Below are positions 1-11,203 of a stretch of DNA of 64,000 nucleotides, piece by piece. The notes under the pieces are model-generated. The model searched no databases. It saw nothing but the letters and a program-made list of their open reading frames with translations, and had not been told where the DNA came from. Position 1 is the first letter of the stretch. Each line of letters begins with the position of its first letter. This stretch comes from Fonsecaea monophora (Eukaryota; Ascomycota; Eurotiomycetes; Chaetothyriales; Herpotrichiellaceae). Position numbers and translations under genes: made by a program. The stretch is taken from assembly GCF_001642475.1 (NCBI RefSeq), contig NW_019173932.1, forward strand, positions 744,001 through 808,000. Reading direction: 5' to 3'.

Positions 1-183
1 GTCCAAGAGCCCGAACTGTGCGAATGCAATGGCCTGTTTTCCATTCTGACCCAGAGTTCGTGCCATCAATGCTCATATGGAACCGATTGAATCAACCGAC
101 AGGAGAAACTGCGGAAGTGCTAGTGACCCTTCAACGATATCCATATTACGCATACTCATATGCTGAGCGTGGCGTACCACCTT

Positions 184-1580
184 TCACTCCAATGAATTCA
201 ATGCCCGGTGGCATTTCAGGCAATTGAACTCCATGTTCCACGTGACCGGTTTAAAGGAATCATCCTTCTCGTGCTTGCTTTGAGGCACCAACTGCCGGAT
301 GGTTGCAATGTGGATGTAGTTGTCATCTGCGACCTTCCGGCCACGGGATATCTTACCCTCCAATTTGCCTGCCCATGGTTTCTTCTTGTTACGGGACGCT
401 GTAGTCTTTTTCGACTTGGGAGTGGCCACATGTTTGGTTGGGTTCAACGGTATGTGCGACGAAGTTTCATTTTGTTCCGTCTCTGGCACTTCATGGGTCA
501 GGGTCCCCTTCTTGAACCGCTCCCATGCCCTCCGCTCCATGTTGTCGATCAGACAAGCTTCGTGGTTCCAAGTGCCGCAGTCATTATCTGGGCATTGGAA
601 CATTTCCTGCTCGGGGTTGTCGTAGCCTTTGCAGATGCAGAACTTCCGGAGCTGACTGAGGGAACGGAGGGAACGATGGGGCTGCGTCCCCAATTTAGTG
701 ACGTCAAGTATTTGGCGCCAGTATCTCTCCCCAAGCATATTTTTATTTGAGTCATCCGTCTCATCCCAATGACTGACATCCGCGAGTGAAACCAGGCTCT
801 GCGCTTCGATGATTTCAACGTGATTGCTGAACACCAGTTCTCTTCTACCGTGGTATGGTTGTCGACCCATAGGCAATTCATCCGGCCAATAGAGCCAGTA
901 CACCCGGGCGAATACCTCCTCTCCATCCACGGCTTTGAATTCAGCTAGCAGCCCAACCCAGCAATTCTTCTTGTCATATGCTAATTTTTCGTCTTCTGTT
1001 GCGTCCGCATGCAGTGGAGCGGGTACAATCTCCTTGTTATTGATGTAGACATATTGACCTACATGATAGCGTAGGTCCCGGCCTTGGACTGTATGCGTGA
1101 GGACTCGTATCAGAACAGGACATGGGATGTTGGACTTGTTGGACAAAACTTACACTGAGCAGTGTGATACCTCTTTGCAGACTCCCACTTACTGCCTGGT
1201 TCCACGGTATAGCCAACGGTGAGGTCAGTCCGTTCTAGAGGGCAATCCGTCAAGTAGATGATGTCTTTGTCCCTCGTGTTGCTCAACTGCGACCTGGTTA
1301 CTCCGGCTTTTACCTTGAATGTGACGCCCTCGCTTTCGATCGTCCTCGCAACTCCGGGTATCTGATTTGTCTCGTGATTTTGAGGAGAATCTGCCACTGC
1401 GCTTGAATCGTCCTCCATTTCCGTCTCCATTTCGCTTGACCGCCGCTTGCGCCCAATTACCTGGCGCGACACCTGGCGGTGCTCGGTTTCGGGACTTTCG
1501 CTGCCCTCGATGCTCTCCTCTCCGTAGCTCTCGGTTGAATGATATGTTTCGCCAAAGTCCGGGTCGCTAGAAGAGTCCAT
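184..1580 (-). CDS. BAH and PHD-finger chromatin protein (EPR-1-like)
   Basis: Two exons, 1154-1580 and 184-1088, joined across a 65-nt intron with a GTAAGT donor and a CATACAG acceptor; the join keeps frame and gives 443 aa. The N-terminal third is acidic and Ser/Glu-rich with a basic patch (GRKRRS). A BAH domain follows, with the typical strand residues ARVYWLYWPDELP and SNHVEIIEA. Next comes a PHD-type zinc finger: FCICKG, QCPDNDC, WNHEAC, with a last Cys pair (CLKC) about 125 residues later at the C terminus, after a Lys-rich insert. BAH-PHD proteins bind modified histone tails; Neurospora EPR-1, a reader of H3K27 methylation, has this domain pair. A nuclear reader or silencing role is therefore likely, but the ligand is inferred. 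The start is the first ATG of the acidic exon. Confidence 0.85.
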
Positions 1581-2528
1581 TGAAGAAGGGGAAAAAAAAT
1601 CCCCCCTCCCCAAAAAGAAGGCTGGTGTATCGGGAACTCGAACGCGTGCGTCGGGGAACGTGTCAAGCCCAAGTCTTGTGGCAGCCAGAGGCTTTCGGAT
1701 GATGGGAGGATTCAAGAATGATCGATCGATCGAACAAGAGATGGGCAATTCACAGAGCCAGCCTGACAACAGGTTTAGTTGCTTGAGGGCGGTTGCAGGC
1801 AGAGGTCAATGTAAATACGGCGGTTGCGGTGTGAGCAGCAGCAGCCGCGAGAAGCCACTGACACTTTGAACTAAATACCAAGTAATCGTGAGACAATCAA
1901 AAAGAGGTTGGACAGGCACCCAACAAGTTATTATTGCGAGAGGTGCGAGGTAATAATGGACGTGACGAGATGATGAGAGGTCGAGTTGGTTGACCACAGA
2001 GGGCGGTCGCCTAATGCACCTCCACCTGAGTTGTCCAGCCCGGAAGGCCCCAGCCTGATCTCTAGCCAACCACTCTTGCCAATGCAAAAGTCAGTGGCAG
2101 AAGGCACCCCCTCACTTGCTGCATATTGCATGTCACTGTATGTCAACCAGTTGGAGCTCAAGAATGCTTTGTTGGGTTACAGCAAGATTTCCAGCCTGTC
2201 CTATTGTCCACTTGACCCAACCACCCTTGCTTGACGGCCCAGCCGTTTGGGGGAAAATAAGGGACACGGTGGTTGCCACCCAAGCACGGGGGATGACCCA
2301 TGTGACTGATTTCAAAGAGGAATGCATTTACAGAGAAATTAGCACTTCTGCTACACCCCTGTCAAGTCTCTGCCTGTTAAGTCTCTCTGTCTAGGATTCT
2401 CTGCCTGTGCCTACGCCCAAAGCTTGCTTTCTACCTAGATTGACAACGCCCGGAGAAGCCACGGTATTATTAGGGTATCATCAATCGCTTCAGCTTCTCG
2501 AAACTCGTCTCCTCCAGTCATGTCATTC
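1581..2528. other. Intergenic, no gene recognised
   Basis: About 0.95 kb holding only short frames without domain-like composition. It includes the upstream region of the BAH-PHD gene (a short GATC repeat near 1718) and the 3' flank of the small DUF3602 gene. Confidence 0.6.
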
Positions 2529-2936
2529 TTACTTCTTGACCGATGAAGAGCCAAAGAACGCTTTGATCTTGTCAATAAAGCTTTCGTGCTTCTTCTCGTG
2601 CACATGCTCTTCATTTCCTGCGCCGCCTCGTCCGACGTGATGAGATTCTAGTTTCGCAACGCGGGTGGCAGTTTCGGGAATCACATCTGCATCGTGCGGC
2701 GGGCCCGCCACTGGCTTCGTATCATGCTCGATGTTTCCGACACCACCGCGACCTGCTGAGTACGGTCCGTCGCCCTGGTCACCAACAGGGCCCTCACGCA
2801 CTATCCCTCCATCGACGTAGGTCTGATCATCGGGGCCAATGTTGGCGGCACCTAAATTCTGAAAGTTAGGACGCTGGGATGTGCTTGGAGGCATGCTCGA
2901 CCTACCTCCACGACCGTGAGAGACGACGTTGGTCAT
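2529..2936 (-). CDS. DUF3602 (PAR32-like) small repeat protein
   Basis: Two coding exons, 2906-2936 and 2529-2851, flank a 54-nt intron (GTAGGT donor, TTTAG acceptor). Splicing rebuilds a GRGGAAN repeat across the junction, which supports it strongly. The product is 117 aa with three glycine-rich units (GRGGAAN, GRGGVGN, GRGGAGN) and a Lys/His-rich C-terminal tail ending near FIDKIKAFFG. Such repeats define fungal DUF3602; yeast Par32, a TORC1/Npr1-dependent phosphoprotein affecting ammonium transporters, belongs to the family. Low complexity suggests disorder. A second intron (2964-3138, GTGAGT donor, CACAG acceptor) lies just upstream of the ATG, and the upstream exon has no ATG, so it is most likely a 5' UTR intron. 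Function here is not established. Confidence 0.8.
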   Translation of the reverse strand: MTNVVSHGRGGRSSMPPSTSQRPNFQNLGAANIGPDDQTYVDGGIVREGPVGDQGDGPYSAGRGGVGNIEHDTKPVAGPPHDADVIPETATRVAKLESHHVGRGGAGNEEHVHEKKHESFIDKIKAFFGSSSVKK

Positions 2937-3900
2937 ATTTTTATGTACGGGGTGGTTCGGGATCTGTGCGGAGTACGAGGTACAAGTCAGCCAAAGGGTT
3001 CCAGTTCTCGGCCCTGCGCACGTTGTGGGTGCGCGTTGTTCGTGATTCGAACTCGGGTGACAACGAAGACGGGGCCAGGAAGACGGCCCCACAAGCCCAA
3101 AGCGAAGCTTGCGTGAAAGGTGAAGGTGAGTCACTCACCGCAGTAATATCGATGTCTTTCAGAGTTGGAAATTGGGTAGCTTATGTTGATCGGGTTGTGG
3201 AAGTTGGGAAGGGCTGAGGCTGGTTCGCGTGGGATATTTGAAGGGAAGGAAGGCAGAAGATGACCAACTATGAGTCGGTGAGGTGCTGATAATGGGCAGA
3301 GGATAACTCGGTGCTATCCGAGCAGACCAAGAAATGCCATGACAATTGCAACTGACAAACTGCAATTGCGGGCGCCACCAGGCGCAGCAAATTAATGGTG
3401 TGACTTTCGCCCAGCGCCCGGAGCGCCCCCAGCAGCCGCCCACGGTCGGTTTGCTCAACATGACGTCCAGTGATTGACGGCTGAAATTGGGACCAAACAC
3501 CAAGTTTTCTTTTGACGTTGGCCAAGATTCGCTAACATGGCATGCCCAGCCTTGTGCTATCAATGGCCAATCCCGACCCCCCGTTCGCCCATTCATGCCT
3601 CGCACTTGTATACTAGTCGGACCAAGCGAAGATGCATGCCCACCCAGCAGTACCGAGTCCGGAGAACGGAGAACGGAGCTTGGGGCCACGGTTCTGTACC
3701 TCGTAAGGCTTGTCACATCTTTAATCATCGCCTGATTGTCCTAAAACTCATACAGGAGTTGAGCTATCAAATCCCTCCTTCTGGCAGCCAGTGCCCGGTG
3801 TCATGTACAGTAATTCGTTTAATGGCCGCCCAGCCCTGGCAAATTAATTCTCTTCCCATCATTCTCTCGTCCCCGTTGACTGTGCCTATACGTTCTACAT
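2937..3900. other. Upstream region of the DUF3602 gene; candidate 5' UTR intron
   Basis: The stretch 2964-3138 reads as a 175-nt 5' UTR intron of the DUF3602 gene on the minus strand. The rest, up to the stop codon of the phosphate carrier at 3901, shows no supportable gene. Confidence 0.5.
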
Positions 3901-5214
3901 CTAAGCAGTCTGCTTCTTCTCCGGAGCACCTCCAGTTGTAGGGAGGCCCATGAAGATCTTGAAGGAGTCGTAGATCATCCATTGCAAGCCAGTTAGGGTT
4001 CCGATCATGACCTAGAAGGGTTTGAGAGTATTAGCAAAGCGTATTCTTCTCGACTGTGCGGTGCTCTAAACTTACAATTCTGACAGGAAGACCGTTCCAG
4101 AGACCCGAGAAGCCGATCTTGGAATAGATGCGGCCCATGGCACCTCCAAAGCTTTCACCCGGGGCACGTTCTGCGTTGAGTTTGCTGACCATCACGTCCG
4201 CAGGATGCGAGACGATCGCACAGAGGATACCAGCGAGATAACCACCGACGAAAGCCACTCCTGTCTGAGCGCCCTTGCCGTAGTCGGACTTGCTGCCGGG
4301 CAGGTAATTGTAGATGGCGGCAACGATGTTTTCGAACGAGGCAAACTTCATCATGGTATACGGAATCTGTCGGCCCCATAGAGGATAGAGACCCTTGTAC
4401 AAACTGAAAGCTGTCAGCATACACCAGGCGCCGAACTCGGCAGATTCGGACCTACCCGCCAATTCCTTCTTTACCTGTGATTGTCGACAGTCCATTGAGG
4501 GTACCGGAGTATGCAGGTGGTATGGTGGTCTGCATACGGACCTTGACGGCTTCGAAAGGGCAGAGACCAATGTCGGCAATGAACTCGGCCGAAGCGGAGG
4601 CAGTCAAGTAGAGTGTGGTCTTATACTTTTGAGCATTCTCCTCACCGGCCAGTTCGCTGTACAAATGCTTGAAGTATTCGTAGAAGCCATATTTGCCAGC
4701 GCCTTGCACCGAGTACCCAAAAAAAGTCGGGCCGAAACCTGTGAAGATGCCCCGGAAACCCTCAGTCCTGGCGATGGTACCCCAGGCCTGAAAGTTGCCC
4801 TTGTACAGTTTGGGATCGACCTGGCGACGACATTTGACGAGATCGAGAGGGGTGACGGCTGCGTGAGTGATACCCTGTGTTGCGCGTTAACTCCGACAGC
4901 ACGGTGCAGGAGCAAAGCCATCGACATACGCATGCCAGGATACCTCCAGCGGTACAAGCGGCATAGTACTTTGCGGAATAGAGCTCAATGCCCCCAACTT
5001 TGGCTTGGGCCTTTGCGCTGGCCTTCTCATATTCTTTTTGAGCAGCTTCGCTCAGTTCAACCGCCTTGTCTTTGGCGGATTCGGCCGCACTCCATGAGGA
5101 GAAGATTCGACGCTTTTCGGGGTTCTCAATTGGTTTCGGAGCGGGCTTGTAATACGGAGAGGTAGGTGTGAATGCCTGGGACAAGGCCGTCGTGTTGGGG
5201 AAGAGCCCGACCAT
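3901..5214 (-). CDS. PIC2: Mitochondrial phosphate carrier (PIC2 type)
   Basis: Four exons (4930-5214, 4456-4874, 4076-4403, 3901-4011) with in-frame GT..AG junctions give 380 aa. The protein has three tandem mitochondrial carrier repeats, each with a PX[DE]XX[KR] signature: TPLDLVKCR, CPFEAVKVR and SHPADVMVS. Family hallmarks include GAGKYGFYEYFK and the C-terminal segment IGTLTGLQWMIYDSFK. An N-terminal extension of about 80 residues, Ala/Lys/Glu-rich, precedes the first repeat. Pic2/Mir1 carriers import phosphate into the mitochondrial matrix for ATP synthesis; yeast Pic2 also carries copper. The pattern around the first repeat matches the Pic2 branch better than Mir1. The gene is divergent from the CBS-domain gene with about 600 bp between start codons. 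Confidence 0.95.
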
Positions 5215-5820
5215 GGTGCTGTACTGAGTATCTTGATCAGCTTATCTCCGGGGTTTCCAATTGAGCAAAGCTAAGTAAACGAGCTTGTTGTTGTGTGAAG
5301 GCAGAGGGACGGTGCGTAAGAGGGGGAAATACCTCGAGTCTTGATGGATGAATAGACTGCGGCAGATGGATGGCGGTACTGTGGAAATGAACGACGAGTG
5401 ACGATTAAAAAAGTCGAGAGGTGAAGGAGCAAGTTGGTTCAAGGAAGCGACCAACTGCATGTGGGAGCGAGGGGGACTGGGGGTTACAAGCTGGACGTCA
5501 GTGTTGCTATCACCGCAGCTCTATGATTGGCAGTTCTGTCCAGGTAAGTAATGTAATGATGGGGCCTGTCCCTCGGGCCTGGGGAAGATGGCTTGGGTGG
5601 CTGCTCCTGCTCTCCCAAACCAGTACGTCACGACTACGGCTCCTCACAGAAGCCTTCAGCCGCAAATATCACGAGATCAATCTTAAAATTAAGAAGAAAC
5701 TCTTGTCGGTCCTCCATTGCAGCCGGCACCCATGTCTCGCCCTTTTAGTATGACAAGATAACACCTTCAGATCCATGACCAGGACGAATACTTTGCTCTG
5801 ATCTGACACGGACGCAAGCC
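5215..5820. other. Divergent promoter region
   Basis: 606 bp between the start codons of the phosphate carrier (leftward) and the CBS-domain protein (rightward). No gene or clear binding site recognised. Confidence 0.5.
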
Positions 5821-6387
5821 ATGGAACATTCTCAATCCCATCTCGAGCAGGGCGTGCCTCTGGGCCCGACAATCGTCCCTCAGCCCAACGGACTTCCTCC
5901 TGAAGAAGATGAACGGGCTGCAAGATTGTCTAGTTGGGCAGATAAATATCGAGGCGCTACTGTAGCAGACCTGGACCTGCCCCCTGCACTGTCGACGTCT
6001 CCAAGCACGTCACTTGCCTCCGCCATGCTCTCGGCTTCGTCCCATGACTACTCGCACTTGACCGTCCTCTCCGACAATACTCGCTCCCTTCTGGGTTACC
6101 TGCCAATTTCTAAGCTGAAGCAACTCTTCGAGTCGGGACACCTGCAGCCTTCTGACCCAGTTTCAAAAGCCATGGTGAAATTCCAGCGAGGAGGCGGAAA
6201 GAAATATCAAGTTGTCACAATGGAGACCGAGTTATGGGAACTCGAAGGATTTTTCGAGGATATCGGGCCGCTGGCGACAGGTGCCAAACAAGATTTTGCG
6301 GTTGTGACTGATGGGGGTAGAAAGTTCGTGCTGGGAGTCGTCACCAGGAGTGATCTGGAAGAGTTTGTGAAGCGGAGGCCGGCTTGA
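5821..6387 (+). CDS. Small CBS-domain protein
   Basis: Intronless, 188 aa, starting at a true ATG. The N-terminal 45 residues are Pro/Glu-rich and probably disordered. The remainder fits a CBS pair: a first half with SDNTRSLLGYLPISKLKQLF and a second half ending FAVVTDGGRKFVLGVVTRSDLEEFV, the usual 'sigma-beta' closing strand and helix. CBS pairs bind adenine nucleotides and regulate partner proteins. No catalytic domain is fused, so this is a stand-alone CBS protein. Such proteins are common in Pezizomycotina genomes and are often labelled cystathionine beta-synthase-like, although the enzyme itself is absent here. Confidence 0.8.
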   Translation: MEHSQSHLEQGVPLGPTIVPQPNGLPPEEDERAARLSSWADKYRGATVADLDLPPALSTSPSTSLASAMLSASSHDYSHLTVLSDNTRSLLGYLPISKLKQLFESGHLQPSDPVSKAMVKFQRGGGKKYQVVTMETELWELEGFFEDIGPLATGAKQDFAVVTDGGRKFVLGVVTRSDLEEFVKRRPA

Positions 6388-8214
6388 TTGACAGGCTGGG
6401 ACATGTTGGACTTCTGATCGAAAAGAAATCGAACATCTGGATCCAAATTCCTCGGATACGCTGGCAAAAGCGGTTCTTTTCAGAATTCTCCACAGTTTGC
6501 AAGAGCCCAAAATCCGCACTGTTCTTGGGGGAGCAAAGGGACTCGCGAGCTCTCTTGCTGCTGACCTCGAGCGAATATGCCTAGGATTGTATATGGAGAA
6601 GCCGCGTTTCGAGCACGAGCGTATCATCGACAATGAGACAGAATCTCAAGATGCCGCATGTACCCTCTCCGAGCAATCAATCTTGCCAGGACTAGGTATG
6701 AGACAAGTGGAGCCCAGTGCTCCTGCGTCGTCCCAAACCAAGTTTTGAGATGTTGGTCCGTCATCCACAATGAGGACAATAACAAATTCGAGAATAGATT
6801 ACAAGGGCTTGTGTACGAGGTACTATCTCGGCTACATTGTCCCTAGGCTGAAGTACGGGAAAACATGACGATCGCACTGTTCACAAAGGCAAGTGGCCAG
6901 TGAAATAATCGTACAGTCAGTTGGTCGTGCCGATATTATGACATTTGTCGTCGAAGGTCGAGTTCTATCAGCAGGCTGCTGCAGCCAAAATGCCTACCGC
7001 GTCGTCGAGAAGGATGGTTTCGCCACCACATGGCCACCCATTTCAGCATGCATTTACTTTTGAGAAGTTTATGTAGTGACGCGTGCTTTGCCATTGACTT
7101 CAACTGCCCCTCGAAGATGGCTCGCTTAGCGATGGTCGCCGATCACGCCAGGAGTTTCTCATTGCCGAGAGAGAACTCTTGGTCGTGAAAGCGACAGCTT
7201 CGCAGAACCTTCCAAGTTGCCACGCCAATCCCAATGTACATACACACATCCACCAGATAAACCTCTTTTCAAGGAGTATCTCAATATTGACAGGGGACTC
7301 TTCCACCTTTTGTTTTCCCAAGAGTGAGTGTGGTAGGGACTTATCAACCAGCCCAGTATTGCCAGAATGTCAGCCCGTCAATCACTTCCCGTCGTTGGAG
7401 AGGGAGTGGTCGTATGTATGCATGTAGAGTTATGTGAGTATGTGGGACGTGGCTGGCAAGGTTGGCAATCCACGTGATGAGGCTGAAGTTCTCCTTTTTT
7501 TTCTGTTGCCAGCCTCGTCAGCTACCTCATCCTCTCCTGCTCCGTCCTGTCGTCCAGTGAGGGTTCACAAAGGCGTTTCTCCGTCTGCGGACGTGTAGCG
7601 ATCGAAGCAGTGGATTGAAAACGATGATCCCCCCCTCCCTCAACCCACCCCGCCCCGCTCCGCTAATGGCCCCAGGATATAGACAATAACCCGAGTACCC
7701 GGTTCAAGTCTTTACATTCCGCTCTTCTCTGTATGCTGTATGCTGTAAGCTAGTAAGAACTTATACCCTTGAAGGCGGCGGGGTGGATGTCGTGCTAGGT
7801 AGGTAGGGGTAGGTAGGTTTAGGTATGGTATAGATGGGGGTTATGAAAAAGGGGGGGGGGGGGGGTAAGTGTGGGTGTGGGTGTGGGATGTATAATGTAT
7901 ATCACCTTCCCTATACTGTGCAATATGGTGTACGAGGTGTGGCACCTATACCTCTGCGACTGGGACTGACTAGCGGGTACTAAATCACGATTCACGATCC
8001 ACGATTCGCAGTTCACAATTTCACACATCGTAGTACTTTGTAGCTACAAGTATGAGCAAACTCTCGTTGTGGGGATAAAAGTCTGTCTCGGACAATGTAT
8101 TCTGTGCGCTTTATTGCTGCATACGTCCGCTGGCTGGACCGATAATGAAGGCGGGAGAGAGTGGGCGTGTCCTGACAACGTCCCGCTTCCAATTCTCGTC
8201 ACCATCTCGGGAGA
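6388..8214. other. Long intergenic region with homopolymer tract
   Basis: 1.8 kb without a supportable gene. It contains runs of short direct repeats (GTAGG units near 7798-7830), a G15 tract at 7851-7865 and GTGGGT repeats after it. Confidence 0.6.
7851..7865. repeat. Poly-G tract (15 G)
   Basis: Fifteen uninterrupted G, preceded by five A and followed by GTGGGTGTGG-type repeats. A G-run of this size can form a quadruplex and is prone to sequencing error in length. Confidence 0.9.
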
Positions 8215-9979
8215 TCAGGAAATGGTGCCCGAGTTATCGGCACAGTCAAAGACTTTGGAGATCAGTCCGTTGTCAAAAGCGTCTTTGATCGAGACGGCGA
8301 CGCCGTATCTGTTTCCGAGCGAGTCGTTAGTCAAACTATCAGTTCACATCCGCACTCACACACACACACACGCACTCACACACTCGCAAAAGGGAGGAAG
8401 GTAGGAAATACAGGTAGGCAGGGGGTGAACAGCAGATGGTTGAAGAAATGGGAGGTGATCAAAATAGGAGGCAAGGGATCACACTTACGTGCCCCCGACG
8501 ACCATGAACATGCCAACCAGCACAATCAGCATGTGCGACGCGTAGATTGTCTTTTGGGCGCCACTCCCGCGGGCAAAGGCCTTGAAGTCGTACATCCACA
8601 GCATGGCCGGGAAGATGAGGCTAAAGGGCGCGAAGCAGATGGAGCCGGCGAGGCCGAGCAGGTAGTTGAGGATGGGGACGGCCTCGGCGATGATGAAGCC
8701 CAGCACGCCCAGGACCAGGTTGCTGCCCAGCCAGGTGGACCAGTGGACGAGGGTGTTTGCCTGCAGGTGGTGCGAGTCGCGCAGGACGCGCACGAAGATC
8801 AGCTTGGCCGCGACGTGCTGGTAGATGCCCACGCCGATGACCAGGCCCGGCAGCGCCACGCCGTACGAGATCTTCTTGAACAGCGTGCCCGCGCTGCCGA
8901 ACGCCGGTGTCGCCAGCCACTGCCCGCACCACCGGTAGATGACCAGCGAGAAGGTCAGGTACATGGCCCCGACGAGGATGCCCGCCACCACCGCCGCCTT
9001 GCGGTAGTCGCGCGGCCGCCGCATCTCCGAGATGACGGGCAGGTACATCTGCGACCCGCTGCCGCTGATGAAGATGTTGGCGCTCGCCGTGATCCCGGCC
9101 ACGAACGTCGGGTGCGCGATCGCCACCCACCCGAGGTCGAAGTCGCCCGTCGGCGGCGCCGCGGCCGGCCGGTCCTGCTGCGTCACGGCGACGACGAAGA
9201 TGAAGACGGCGATGAAGAAGGTGGTGAAGCCCAGCCACGTCAGCCATCCGATCCGCGAGAAGGTCCGGACCGACGAGAAGAGCGTGATCAGCACGGCCGA
9301 CACAAAGTTGAAGACGACGGTGCAGGCCCCGTGCTCCGAGAGCGCGTTGAAGGCCGTCGAGCACGACACGATCCCCGCCGCCGTGATGAGCACCTGGGCC
9401 ACTAGGATTTGGAGCCCGACGAGTTCCTTGCCCACGCGACCCCAGATGAGGCCGCACATGTCGGCGAGTGCTGCACATTGGAGGTTAGACGCCGGGAGGG
9501 TAGTTCTAACCAAGCCACCTCTTTAAGAGACCTGGAGGGAGTTGGACCTACTGTGGCATTCAGGGTGACGATTGCGAAAGTCTCCCAAGATGACGGCCGT
9601 GTCTATTTTGATAACACGTCAGTTATTCTCGTGGTCATCTCCCGTCACATTCTTTTGGGTCGAAGAGAGAGCTCTCACAAGTGTTCAATATCTGCCACCC
9701 CACGATCGACAGGGCTCCCCCGACAGCTCCCAAGGTGGCCAACGCCCCCGGCACGGCGAGGATGCTCATGGCGAACTGGATCTTGAGGAAGATGATGGTG
9801 GCCCGTTGCCAGCTGACGGTGCGGAACTTGACGCCCTCGTGGCCATCTTTGAAGATCTCGCGTGCCTCGAGCGTCGACTCCTTGTCGCCCGGCAGAGAGA
9901 CGTCTGAGTGTGGGGTTCCGATGGCATCATTGTGGATCTCAGCAGTGGTCTTCGCGTCAGCGACCATATTGCCGGCCAT
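8215..9979 (-). CDS. Amino acid transporter, Aa_trans (AAAP) family
   Basis: Four exons: 9679-9979, 9552-9602, 8489-9470 and 8215-8308, all joins in frame, 475 aa. The 51-nt second exon restores the family motif NTYTAVILGDFRNRHPEC; the last exon adds the hydrophilic tail ending in SGTIS. The first membrane segment (IIFLKIQFAMSILAVPG) starts near residue 70 after a polar cytosolic N terminus; about eleven membrane segments follow, including the SGSGSQMYLPVISEM loop typical of fungal members such as the Neurospora MTR neutral amino acid permease. The expected role is proton-coupled uptake of neutral amino acids at the plasma or vacuolar membrane; substrate is not determinable. The last intron (8309-8488, 180 nt) carries a CA microsatellite. 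The large exon is very GC-rich, so long spurious frames exist on the other strand. Confidence 0.9.
8357..8371. repeat. CA microsatellite inside intron
   Basis: A CA run with flanking CACTCACA units lies within the last intron of the amino acid transporter gene. Confidence 0.8.
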
Positions 9980-11203
9980 ATGTATTCTGGTTCTCTGGAG
10001 GAAGTAATAGGAGAGGGGGAGATCGAAGAGAAAAATAATAATCCCACCTTCTCCAGAAGTGGATGGCGGATGAGACAAGGACGAGGTTTTCCAGATCCCA
10101 CATGGCCATCCATCCGTCCATATATTTAACTTGCCCTCCACTTCTCAAATCAACGAGCACCACCATAAGCGACGTCCCCAAGGACACCCAAAGCGTATGG
10201 TCTAGACCTTGGCGGAGGACGAAGGTCGGACATGTCCCTTGATAAGAGAGGCCAGTGTACATAAGGACCCAGTATTCGGGAGCCACTACTTAGCCGCAAA
10301 GACTTATCGGTCAACAGCCGCCATCGACCTCCCTAAACCAGTAAAGATTGTGATGAAACCCGTTGGGGGAGCGGCCCGAGAACCATGCAGGAGGGAGGAT
10401 CTTGGGAGCTTGGAAGTACTTGGTAGAGGGGAATGGTTTGCCCCAAGTAGCCAACCGGGCAGCGCCCACTGCCTTGGGGCGGATCATGGATAAGAAGCTC
10501 CTTGGGGTTCTTTACTGGAGCTGGGATTGTGTGTGGACAGCGGTTGCGGATAGGGACGATCAAGGGTTCAGAGAGATAAGATATCGATAGAACTCGAACT
10601 TGAGAGATAAAGCGCCATGAATCGACAAGATTGTGTGGGGATGATCTGGGCAAATGGTGTTTGCTGGATGAGGCACTGACTGGTAAAGTAGTAATTAATG
10701 CCCAGAGCTTCCCTTACCGAGGCATCCTCCCCTAGTAAACTAGCTTAGTATCTGCGAGCACTTTATACTTGTACTTGTACTGCAATAGCCAAGTTAGGCT
10801 TGGCTTACGGGCCGCGGTGGCAATCAAGACAAGAACAAGCCAAGTCCAACGCTGATGATCTAGAATAGGAGTCGCGTAACATTCTTCAGACGTGTGTAAC
10901 CCACGGGCAGCCTCATTGTTGAGACCTCGCGGTCATAAAAAGCACAGATACAGGATTGAAATACTATCATGCCGGTCTGTGAAATCTCTCTTCTCTCTTG
11001 TCGTGTCTCTATAAACATTTGCTGACAGACTCGGGCAACAGTTGTATTACATACAGTATATGGACAGAACCTAGAAAACATCTGCAACAGGCATGTCCTG
11101 GAGAAAGCGACAGGGACTTGAGACAACCGCTTCTACCAATAGATCCCCCTCGTCCGTCGCAGTCTATATGGTCAACAAACACTTGCACACAAAAACCAGT
11201 CTC
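9980..11203. other. Intergenic region
   Basis: 1.2 kb: upstream region of the amino acid transporter and 3' flank of the zinc transporter. No gene recognised. Confidence 0.5.

Noticed and set aside
1..227. Plus-strand frame open from the window edge, could be the end of a gene
   Set aside because: It overlaps the coding end of the BAH-PHD gene by 44 nt, has no recognisable domain and starts with GTG; no evidence of coding beyond openness.
2852..2906. Alternative 47-nt intron in the DUF3602 gene ending at CTTTCAG
   Set aside because: It breaks the reading frame, whereas the acceptor 7 nt further on keeps frame and restores a GRGGAAN repeat.
3001..3070. tRNA-like features: a stem with 7-nt loop GTTGTGG (His-type anticodon loop) followed by a TTCGAAC loop
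   Set aside because: The T-stem has mismatches, no D-arm is present and no 5' acceptor strand pairs with TGACAAC. Not a functional tRNA; it lies in a candidate UTR intron.
8425..9526. Long plus-strand frames opposite the amino acid transporter
   Set aside because: Arg/Asp/His-rich shadow translations of a GC-rich exon; the minus strand has a complete family match.
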